A stretch of DNA of 64,000 bases from Larus michahellis (lineage: Eukaryota > Chordata > Aves > Charadriiformes > Laridae), in the NCBI RefSeq assembly GCF_964199755.1, contig NC_133897.1:12612992-12676991 (forward strand). Reading direction: 5' to 3'. Under the pieces are notes generated by a model that worked only from the letters and a program-made list of their open reading frames with translations, made no database searches and was not told the origin of the DNA. Positions 1-10,420 of the stretch are shown here, one piece after another. How positions within the stretch are numbered: position 1 is the first letter of the stretch; the number at the start of each line of letters is the position of its first letter. Made by a program: the position numbers and the translations under genes.

Positions 1-3000
1 CTCAAATGTCCTCTTCTCACTCCCTCTTCATCCTACAGTGATAAGGATATCTTTATGAAGCGTGTGCTGAAGCTAGATGTCTGCCCCATAAGCTGGACAT
101 GTGCTTTTAGCTAATTTCTCCAAGGCTGCTTCCAAGGATGGAGGGAGATAGGGCCTGCCTGGTCCTCCCTCTCTCTCTCTTTCTGTGTGTCTTTCTCTTT
201 TTAGCTGCTATAGTGGGTGAAGGGTCTGAAATGGAGGATGCCTGTCATTTGTCAAGCTCTGGTGTGCAGCCTGAACTACAAAAGGTTGCTGACCACGTGA
301 GGTACCAACAGGGTCTCCCAAGTACCACGTGCAGTTTGGCGCAAAACCTGGCAGTTCCTGGCTGCAGCCAAGGACTGGTTTCTGACCTTCCCATGTCTGT
401 ATCCAACATCTTTCATGCAAACCAGCACTGCTCAGCTGTAAAAAGCCGTCTGTACTGCATATGTCATCTATTTCTTCATATTGCTGCTGGCAAATCTTCT
501 TGCCAAAGAAGCCGTAGGTGCAAGCATGGTCCTTCCAGATGTTGACCACAGGCACAGCTGTTTCACGGCCAGCCAGACGTGTCTTTTTGCAGTGCAACTC
601 TGAATGTGAACCATGTACATAACACAATATTGCATGTGAGACTAGGTAGAGGCATGGGACACTATGAGGCTTGCTTTAGATGGCATATAGTAGATACGAA
701 AGGTCAACAGGAGCTATTTCGAGCCTAACATATACTGCAAGGATGGGATTTTTGTGTTCTCTAGTCTATGTCTGAGTTTCCCTGGTCAGGAGACAACTTA
801 TTTCTCTTCAGAGTAAGATTGGATGTAAACTAGTATGTGTGCAGGTCAGACGCTCTGGCAAGCTGACACCCTGCATGAGATGGAAACACCCCAACAAGAC
901 GTTGCAATGATCTGCTCTGTTGTCCTGCATAGCATGGACCATACAGTTTCATCAAGTGCAGTCTTCTTCAGGCTTGCAGTTTCTTCCAGAGCTAAACTAT
1001 ATCTCATGTTTACTCACTTGGAAAGAATTCCCCAACTAGAAATCTCTAGTTACATACCCTCGATGAACTCTACTTTTAGTCTGAATTTGACACTTTCAGC
1101 TTCTAGCCTTTTCCCTGTTAACTTGGAGTTTTCTACTCCCAGGTGTCTCTTTGTACAGGTATTTATAGGCTCTTCTCTTTGCTGAGATCGAGCTCATTTG
1201 ATTTCTCATTGGAAGAAATTATCCAAATCTCAAATAATTATTATAGACTTTTTCTGAACCCTTTTACACTTGCCAACATTCTTTTAAGAAATGGAAATGA
1301 GAAGCGAGGAGCCAATACTTTGATCAGTACTGTTGCTTTCAGTCAAAATGACATTGTTTATGCCTGACATTTTGCTTTTTGGCTGCTGCAACACACTGGG
1401 AGCTCATGTGCTCCAAGTGACTCATCAGGCCTTCACAATTATTTTCTAAATCATTCTTTTCCTAGTACCAATCTATAACTATGACCTACATTTTTGTTTC
1501 ATACATATATGACCTTGCCTTTAACTTCCTGACAGTGCCTGCTGTTCAGGTGAGCCTTAGTTTCCATGATCACCACATCACTCATGGGAGCTAACCTTAT
1601 TAATTATGATCTCACTAGCTTTTGGGTCACCTGCAAACTGTTATGGTTAATGGAGACGTCAACTAACTTTTAGTTGTCTGGCACGTCTTGTTGAGGTGTG
1701 AGCACCATCATTGCACCCTGGCTGACTCTTTGGGAGCTCTGAAAAAGCGCTATATTTTGGAGGAGTATCCCATACCTGGGCTTTCTGGGGAGAAAGCTGC
1801 TGAACCCTGTTCCATGTGCTCCACTTTGAGGTTATGGCTTTCTGTTTGTGGTACCAGAAGCCATGTCTCCAAGGTTCCAGAGCTCACCCCAAGGTTGTCA
1901 GAAGGACTCAGAAGCAGCCTGAGTCACCATCAGGCTGTGCTTGTAGGTGCTGTCAGAGCCCTTCTGGAAGTGACTGCAGGCCTTTCTGCACACCCCAAAG
2001 TACACCATTGACCTTTTGTGTGTCTGTCTGGTTTTGCCCTGATCGTAGTCCCAGTTCCTGAGAGCACATAGAGTGGATGGTCAGAGAACAAGGGCTTCAC
2101 ACAAGGGCTTGAGACTGCTCTCAAAGTACAGTGTAGATGAGACCCCAAGTTCCTTCTTGTTACCTCGAGTGTTTGAAGATGCTGTTACTCTGACTGCGAT
2201 AGCACCTTCCCTGGCGTGGTGGGTGCTATCTGGCTTGAGCATGCAATGTTAGCAGCTACTAGTGTTGTCTTTTTACTGCTGAGAACAAAGTGGACGCTGG
2301 GATCAGATGGCAACCCAGGCTTTGCAATCCAGAAGGTCTGAGATCAGCAGTATCCTACAGGCCAAGTGGAAGAGTTCTGTACTGGTAATTTGCACATCAG
2401 TTGTTTAATTTCCAACAAAATGCCAGTGACTGAATGTTTCAGGATCATTTCTCTGTGTCACATGCACAGGGTAGAAGTACTTCCCGATCATTAGTGTTAA
2501 TACATTGAGAATAGGAGTAATTGGACGCTCCTTACCCCTCTATTTGTACTTTGCAGTCTCAGGGCGCACACGCTCTGGGTCAGACCATGGGCACACAGCA
2601 GCACTGCTGTGCCACCACTACAGCTCCATCTATAATGGAGCCCTCTGCTGGATCTCCTTTTGGGCTGTTTGGAAATCTGCTAATTAAGGTATTATTTCAG
2701 AATAGCACTTACTATGCAGGAATGTTGCAAAGATTAATTAATTAGGGTTTTTTTTTAAGTTGTGAAAATGAAAAGTGCTATCTAAGTGTTCCTAAGTATT
2801 ATTAAGTATTACAGAGTAATGGTTCACAACCTGTTTTTTTCTGATATTTCTTTGCGGCTTTAATTTCCTAATCTGTACCACACAAATTTCAATTAACAGT
2901 AATAGTTCAGTACACCACGTGCCAAAGGATAATTCCCCAAAAATATGTGAAGTAAATTCTAAAGACAAGGACTGTTTTGTCATTATATAAGTATATATAT

Positions 3001-3032
3001 AATATACAATATATAATATTATATATATATTT
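1..3032. other. Gene-poor flanking DNA
   Basis: No exon-like open frame with paired splice sites and no recognisable protein was found on either strand. The open frames here (for example 138–545 on + and 208–627 on -) are low in complexity or resemble no family I know. In human the neighbour on this side of GTPBP4 is LARP4B on the opposite strand, but none of its coding sequence could be recognised. The last 50 bases are a TA-rich simple repeat. Confidence 0.6.
2983..3032. repeat. TA-rich microsatellite
   Basis: Imperfect TA/AATAT repeat that directly abuts the tail of the CR1 fragment starting at about 3033. Confidence 0.8.
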
Positions 3033-3296
3033 CATAGAATCAGAGAATGGGTTGGCTTGGGAGGCGCCTTAAATATCATCTAGTTCCAACCCCCCTGCCA
3101 TGGGCAGGGACACCTCCCACTAGACCAGGCTGCTCAAAGCCCCATCCAGCCTGGCCTTGGACACCTCCAGGGATGGGGCAGCCACAGCTTCCCTGGGCAA
3201 CCTGTTCCAGTGTCTCACCACCCTCACAGCAAAGAATTTCTTCCTAATATCCAATCTAAATCTCCCCTCTTTCAGTTCAAAACCATTACCCCTCAG
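3033..3296 (-). mobile_element. CR1 LINE 3' fragment, inverted
   Basis: This 5'-truncated CR1 retrotransposon lies on the minus strand. Read on +, it opens with the inverted tail (CATAGAATCAGAGAATGG), then the reverse complement of the 3' UTR, then the reverse complement of the end of the reverse-transcriptase ORF. On the minus strand the coding remnant includes [11 protein letters not shown] and [10 protein letters not shown], the usual CR1 ORF2 C-terminus. About 265 bp of a several-kilobase element remain. Simple-sequence DNA lies on both sides, so no target duplication can be defined. Confidence 0.9.
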
Positions 3297-3388
3297 GTAT
3301 GTGTACATATATATACACCCACATATGTATGTATTGCAAACAGGTATGCATGTATATACATGTATTTTTATATATGTACGTATGTCTG
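3297..3388. repeat. ATGT/CATA microsatellite
   Basis: Imperfect alternating purine–pyrimidine tract (units such as GTATGT, ACATATAT, CATGTATA) starting where the CR1 homology stops. Confidence 0.7.
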
Positions 3389-6300
3389 GGGGCAATATGA
3401 TAAAGGGAAGTTTTAGTAATTCTTCACAGATGACGCTGTAGTAATACATCCCCCCAGGAAAAATATGCTCGTCCCTTTAGGTCCACAACTCCTGTGTTTC
3501 TGACACTACCTTAGCAGCAATGATTCATGGCAAATAGGAGATTATATAGTAAATTATACACATTAAATCAGTCCCTGTCATAGTTTGCTACCAAAGGCCC
3601 TCCTGGATTTCACCCACTATTATTTAAAGAAACTGTGAAGACATTCAGGTACTTGTGAAAGGCTCTCTAACAGCTCGGTGACAAGGTGACCTTATACAAA
3701 CCCAGACAGAAACTGGTAAGGAAGGCTTTTCTTCTTTCCTCCATCCCACTGTGATACAAATGCCACCTTTCCAGAGTACGGTGTGTTTGTGTGCCATATG
3801 CAAATACAGGAAAAGCGACAGCAAAGGAAAGCCTGAAATGCTGAATATCAATTCACATTTATGTCTCAGGGAGTTTTGTTGATTTAATGGCTAAGAAAAA
3901 AATACCGCAAGGACTTTCATATTGAGAGAGAATCAATGAAAGTTTAAAAAAAATTGAAGAAGAAATTAATTCATAAAACAAGGAGTGATTCTACAGCCAC
4001 ATCATTAGCAGTTATTTTTAGTTTACCTTCAGAAAGAATGCCGGTCAGCATTTCTGTGATTGAAAAGGTCAATGCTGGTGTGAATGATATATGGATCTGC
4101 ATAGCCAGGAATGAAAGCTGTGGAAAGAAAGGGTTTGTGATGGGTGGAGAGACTAGCAGCTGAAGGGCTGGGGGAGAGGGAGGTCAGTGAGCAGAAAGTA
4201 AAGAAAATACAAAATTCAAATTGTGGAACATTGACTGCTTTGGTGGCCTTGTGTTCAGAGGAGGGGAAGCTCCTGTCATCTGAGGAAGTCTCTGCTTTGT
4301 CTCAGGAGAAATGTTCAGTCCTTTCTCTCGCCTCTATGACTGCAAGAATAGAGAACTGCAGAAATACCGCTGGCTAGCTAAAAACCAGGCTGCAACCAGC
4401 CTTTTCATGTTCTTGATTACGGCAGCTACACTGGTCTTCAGACTGACATGGTCGAGTGACTTGCAGAGCCAAAACCCAGTGCTGGCAGACACTCTGGTGA
4501 TCCTTTAGTGCGATCTGCACCAGGGAACACAAATGACTCTTCCAGCAATTGCAACCCAGACGCACGGTTGTTACAAGCGCGTGAGATCCTGGGGCCACCT
4601 ACAAAAGTCAGGTCCACGGAGAGTGAGTGGTTAGGGCAAATTGTAACAATATCAATAGCGCAAAATACAGTACTTGGCAAAATTATCACTACTGTGCCTT
4701 ACACTATAACCAAAAGATCCTGCAGAATGACATAAATCTTCTTTGAAACTAGTAGGAGAATTGGAAGTGGCTGCTTTCGGCAGTGTGGCCACGCCGTGAC
4801 TCAAAAGCACCACCTGCTGACTCTTCATACAGTAGCAGAGCTTCCCAAACTGCCATCTCCCTCAAATATTGTTTTATCTCCTTGCAGCTATTTGGCTATT
4901 TCAATGGGTTTAGGAATAGCAGGGTGGTATTTTTAAAATGTCACCGCTAATACCTTTTAACTATGTGCTGACAATGATTTAGCATTATTATAAAACCCAA
5001 AACCTACTGTCTTCAGTCTAGCAATGTGAGGATGAAGGCATTACTTTTGGAAAGGACATTAACTTAATTTCCAATTTTAGGTCAAGAATACACCTGTAGA
5101 TAGAGTTTACGTCATAGCCGATTGCAGGGGCATTCAGATGTCAAACCGCTCACTTTCCAGGCAAAACAAAATAGGCATTTAAGTACAGGAAAATGTGCCT
5201 GCAATTCTATGTGCCAGCAAAAATTAGACCTGCAGATGTTCTCAAGTCCAAAAATCTGAGCACACTTGAAATCATTTCCAAACACGTGAAGTTTGAAAAA
5301 AGTTGAACATGAATATCTCTTACGAGTACAAAGCACATTCTGCTTTTTCACTTTAAGACATATCTACTCAGTGCTCTTGGACCCTTCTGATATTACACTT
5401 CTGGATCTTAAAAGCTTTTAAGTCTTAAACAAGGACAAATAAAATCATAATTAAATAAAATATTAATATGGCCCTCCTCTGTGTTACTTCCCAACACTGC
5501 TGTTACTCTTTGATCTTTTTTTATTCCTCTTCCTTTTCTCTCCTTTTCCTCTCTCTCTCTCACATGGAAAATTTTCTTGGGCTGATTCCTCCCGTCACCA
5601 TTCAGGGAAAGCTCGCAGAAGTGATTGGCCATTTGTGAGTGCAGTTCAGTCATTAGGGCCAGTGAATTCCACACCTTGGGCCTCTGTCAAGAGCCTCTGA
5701 TCACAAGCAGTCCCGGTGCCCTCCCTGACAACACTCCATTTTCCACGGAGCTACAGTGAGTCACGGGTCAGCAACGTAGGATGTAAAGTAATTTAAAACT
5801 AGGGCGCTAATTCAATATTAGAAAGTGAGCATAAACCCCCTCTTTTGGGCCTAAGAGACAGGCAATAGCCTACCGTGCCCTTCAGGTGTTTTGGAGAGCT
5901 GCCCAGGGCACACTGCGTTGCGCTGCGCACGGTGAGCACCTTCTTCCAGTAAAGCAAGGCTGGACACGGCTCCTTCTGACAACCCACCCGCTGATGCCGC
6001 TCTGCCGGGACCAGAGCGCTGACGGGGCTGACATAAGGCGCTATTTTTGCAGATGAATTACCTATTCCTTAAAGCACGACGGAACTCTGCCAGCCCTAAG
6101 ACTGAGCGTCCATATTCAGAAAGATTAGCAAAGCAACTCTTTCCTGACCATAATAACCAGCAGGCTGCAGATGGGTCCCGAGGACTTTTTGTAATCTCAG
6201 GAATGTATGGTGTAGTAAGTGCCTGTAGGTGATCTGCTGAGGCTCTCCGCTCTTTCAGTTTGGCTGTTGACTCCTTGGGGAAGGTGGGTGAGACAAGATG

Positions 6301-9072
6301 TTTCAGAGGCTCCTCTGGGGGCTCTTTAAGGCCTTTGGAGGATTCTCACAGCCTGTGCTCTTGGTAGAATGCCTGCAGAGGACCGGGCACAGGAGAAGGC
6401 AGCTCTTCATGAGCCCTTCCCTGCCGGTATATCTCTGACCTGCAGCACGGATCTGCCCCTGCTTACCCTGATCCTGAAAGCGAGGGGTTCCTTCCATAAG
6501 GCCACCCCCCCCAGACTCCAGCAGCTGCCAGGCACGGAGCGAATCCCCCGCTGGCCATCGCTGCGCTCTGTGATACTCCGACCGCAAACCACCTAACAAA
6601 AGGACCTGCTCCCCCATCTCCATCTTGGTTGAGCTGTCTCCTTCCTCCAACAACTGTAAAGGGGAGCAGCTGGGAAAGACCTAACACAATATGTCTTTGT
6701 TGTACTTCCTTAATAACTTGAAAGTTTTCCCAGGCTTACACGGTAACGACAGCTATTAACATGCATATATTGCATTCCTGAGAGGGTTCCTAAGCGTGTC
6801 TCAGCCATGTTACCAAGACAGATGAGAAGGCATTACTCATCTGAAGCAGTATTGTTGCTCTCCAAAGCTCTTTGATCCATCACCGTGCCTGCCCTTTGTA
6901 ATGATAATTTAGTAAGAGAGTCTGATACTTAATTCAATTTTGAAACTTCCCCTTATCTGCCTTTTGTGTGCTGATATGAATTGGCACCGTTTCAAAATAA
7001 AATCATGCTCTTGATATTTCAGATGCTGCAGGTATGTGTAAGCACTATTGCCTGTTTATAGCTTTATTTTCTGTATTTAATTAATGCAATGCTACTGGGT
7101 TGGCAGTTCAGAGATTGATGTTCTCTGATTAAGTCTGGAGGAGTTCCTAGAGAAGAAGCAGTAGTTTCTGTAACCACCATTTACCAATGTCCCTTGGTCC
7201 TTACCTTTTGCATCCAACCTACAGAGCAAGAGGTTAGGGAAGCTGCCAGGTCTGTTCAGGACCATATCTCTTCATTGTGATGACCAGAACGTGACTATTT
7301 TTCTGAAACTTGGCTACTGACATGGAGCAGCTTTTTGAAGCCAAGAAACCAAACGGAAGCAAAACTGTCTTCAGAATGAGTATTTTCTGACCAACCTGTT
7401 TGTTAGACTTAAGCTGCTGAAATCAAAAGGTGAGAGGGACTGTATATCGCTGCCAGAACAACAGGTTATCAAATAAACCCACCTCAAAAGCATTTTCTGT
7501 TAAGGAAACAGGAGTCTGAGCTTTTCACTTAGGCAAGGTTCATTGTGTGCAGTGTTTGCTTGATAAATTAGCTTTAAAACTTTAGCACATAAATACATAG
7601 GGACTGAGAGTGAAAACAGCTTTACAATAGTAGATTGTTGAAATGGCAGACAATCTTGATTTAGACTTTAGCTGAATTTGGATGAGATTCTACAGAATAA
7701 ATGTACTTACAGATGGAAGACTCCAACATGAATAGGTCTTTTCATTTTGTAGGACTAGGAGGCAATTATTTCATCTATCTAATTGAAATACACCAATTTG
7801 CTAAGTATGTCCAACTCCATCAACCTGTGCAAAAATCAGATTCAGAATGGATACCCCAAATCTGAGTCTACTTTTGGAATTTTCTCTAACACTTTAGAGA
7901 AACTACGGCTATTAAGCCAATGCCGTATCTAGGCATGATGCAAATGCCACGTGTATCCTGCAGAAGCTTTTGTTACAGAGGGACGCTTGGGTGGCTCCCC
8001 GGGCAATGTCCATTCTTGTGCCCATTTTCCCCGGTGCCTCTCTGGACGATCAGCACAGCACACGGTCTGAGTCTTGCTGGGTGCTGTTAGTTGTTCTTGT
8101 ACAAGGCATAAAAATAATTTTGCGGGGCAGTCTGAGTGTCCCAGACCAGCTATGGGAGGGATCTTTCCAGAAACCAGGGAGGTGTGGGGATATGCTTAGA
8201 GACGAGCTCCTTCTGCTCTAGAAAACAATGTTTTTGCAGGCAAAACACAACATTAATAAAAGTGTGAAGTTAAATCTCACTACTCAAGAACACTTGAAGA
8301 AAGCAGCCTCAAGTGGTCGTAGCGAAATGTTTACGAAGCAGCACGCCCCTTCATAATAGGGCAGCTGCAGCACCACCGAGAGACTATAGAAACAGGGATG
8401 GCTCTAACAGCATGTTTATGATTGAATAGTGCTCATATAGTCATTACTGAAATTAATTGCTGGAAAGGATTAGCTACCGGCTTGGCTGATTAGATGAATT
8501 CTTATTTTTCAAATACCTTACAAATTTCCAGTGCATGGGACAGCTGTTGGGAGCATTTCAGCAAAATTGGGAGCACAACGAAATAAAGGAAATGTGGAAG
8601 GAGTTATGCATTTAAATTTCTAGTACTGTAGAAAATTGTGCAATGACAGAGTAATACATGCCTAAATTCTGTCAAGTGGAACATGTCATGCCTTGTGTGG
8701 ACAGAGGGGAAAAAAAAGGTGTGGAAGCCAAGGGAATTCTTAATTTTTAATCTAACTTGCCTTCCAAAGTACATCAGGTAATTTGTAATTTATTTAAACC
8801 CGATCTATTTCAATGCACGCCCACTTACTATTAGTGTCAAGTAGAAAACAGGGATAGACATGCAGGCTGCACTACCTGCCTACATTGGGACATCTTTCAA
8901 GTTCATGTCTTAGGTCTCTGTTAGGATCTTACGTTTGCTGGAGATGCACAAAAAAGAACAGAGCACAGGGTACAGTCAAGATCATAAACTGCTCCAGAAT
9001 TCACTCAGACTTTGCTTTTATCTGAAATAATTTATAATTTAGCATGAGACAAGCCAACAAAGGCTACTATTT
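3389..9072. other. Intergenic DNA without recognised genes
   Basis: No supported gene in about 5.7 kb. The segment is mostly AT-rich, with a moderately GC-rich stretch around 5880–6040 and another around 6380–6600. Neither has CpG-island density or an exon with recognisable protein homology. All open frames are 123 codons or shorter and overlap on both strands as expected by chance. Confidence 0.55.
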
Positions 9073-9097
9073 AAAAAAAAAAAAAAAAAAAAAAAAA
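9073..9097 (+). repeat. A25 homopolymer
   Basis: Uninterrupted run of 25 adenines. It separates AT-rich DNA on the left from a distinctly more GC-rich block on the right. No AATAAA signal just upstream marks it clearly as the tail of a retrocopy. Confidence 0.85.
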
Positions 9098-10100
9098 GGG
9101 AATCTAGTAGGCTGACAGAGGTGAGGCTGCTCCAGCTCCATGGCCCCAGGCCCAGCTGAAGGTCGACCAGGTGCGTACCCGCAGTAGGAACACAGGCGCA
9201 CAGCACAAATACACTTGTGGACATGGCCAGCCACACAGACCCTCGGCGCTCACATTATCCAGCAGCCAGGCCCTGGAGCCCCTGGTCTCCCAGTTGTATA
9301 CACACACACATATGTGTGCATATATACATAAACCGACAAACAGTATGGACACACTGCAGTCCCTCCAGCTCCTGGCATCCCGGACACACAGCTCCTGTGA
9401 AGTGTTGCCCCTTTTCCTGCGGCAGGCACTTGGCTTCATATGCACATGCACAGAATAAATAGGCCCCTCAACCACAAAAATGGTTAGAAATGGAGTTTAA
9501 TAAGGCAGGACAGACCGTGGTGACTGGGTGTGCAGGCCACGGTCAGTGTACAAGTGTACTGGCCAGCCTGTTCACATGTTACTGCCCTCTTTTATCCCCT
9601 TTTCTCTCCATTTTCCCACACTTTTTCCTCCCTTATCCACTTTAACCCCTCCCTTTCCCCAGCTCTGGTCCTTTCTCTAAACATCCGATATGTCCTACAC
9701 AATCGCAAGATGCTCTTCCCGTCATCCCACAGGGAGTCCCACACCCCCCCAGGCAGTAACCCCTGGTCTGCAGGGTGATCCAGAGAGCGGCTCCTGGTGA
9801 TCCATCTGGCAGTGCCACTTCTGGCCCACGGAGCTGATATTGCTTGCTGTGACAGCCCGGGGACAAGCCGGGGCAGGGGACCCTGATCAGGTTATTGGGG
9901 TGCCTTCCCCATCCTTGTTCTCTGCTCCTTTGCGCCAATGGAAATTAGCCTTTAATCACATAGCAGAACAGGCTGAGGATATATTTTGCCTTCACGGTCC
10001 TACGGGGCACAAAACGTGACTGCTCTAAGTCATAACAACAGGCCACGGCGTGAACCCTTGCTCACGGTTTGGTCTTTCTCTGGCAAAACCCCAACTAAAT
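9098..10100. other. GC-richer unclassified block upstream of GTPBP4
   Basis: Composition shifts sharply at the A25 run. The block holds a short CA/TG tract (about 9296–9330), an AATAAA at about 9453 followed by a C-rich stretch, and pyrimidine-rich DNA at about 9580–9680. It has no recognisable coding content. It could be a decayed LTR-type element or the distal GTPBP4 promoter region; I could not match it to a known family. Confidence 0.35.
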
Positions 10101-10308
10101 CCAATGTGTCGCTCCTCACGGCAGGGCCCTTCCGACCCCCCCCGCGGCCCCGACATGGCCCGCGCAGCACCCCGGGCTCACGCCCCAAGCGGAGCGGGAG
10201 CGGGACCGGGTCTGCCCAGCCCCAGAGCCGGCCCGGAGGTGGTAGGCCTCCTCACAGCCCCTCAGCCCCAGCCTGGCTCCCCGCCTCCCCGGGACGGAAG
10301 CGCCGGGC

Positions 10309-10318
10309 TCTCGCGAGA
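10309..10318. promoter_or_regulatory. TCTCGCGAGA palindromic promoter element
   Basis: Perfect 10-bp palindrome TCTCGCGAGA, 55 bp before the GTPBP4 start codon. This is a known vertebrate core-promoter element of housekeeping and bidirectional CpG-island promoters. Sequence match and position are seen; factor binding is inferred. Confidence 0.7.
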
Positions 10319-10336
10319 GGGACGGCCCTTCTCCCT

Positions 10337-10343
10337 CTTCCGG
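10337..10343 (-). promoter_or_regulatory. ETS-type site (CCGGAAG on the minus strand)
   Basis: CTTCCGG, 30 bp before the start codon, within CTCCCTCTTCCGG. The pyrimidine-rich context could also be a TOP-like transcription start, fitting a ribosome-assembly gene, but the start site is not known from sequence. Confidence 0.45.
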
Positions 10344-10372
10344 CGGCGTGCGGCTGGGCTCGGGCGGCCGGC

Positions 10373-10420
10373 ATGGCGCTCTACAACTTCAAGAAGATTA
10401 CGGTGGTGCCCTCCGCTAAG
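10373..10420 (+). CDS. GTPBP4: GTPBP4 coding exon 1 (residues 1–16)
   Basis: Encodes [16 protein letters not shown], the conserved NOG1 N-terminus, ending at AAG|GTACAG in phase 0. Confidence 0.95.

Noticed and set aside
138-627. Overlapping open frames on both strands, one with a hydrophobic N-terminus like a signal peptide
   Set aside because: No recognisable domain, no splice context and no codon conservation that can be judged; Leu/Phe runs come from a TCTC-rich stretch.
9986-10372. In-frame open sequence upstream of the GTPBP4 ATG that would add 129 residues
   Set aside because: It spans the promoter motifs, has no homology to NOG1 N-termini, and the protein from 10373 already matches the family start.
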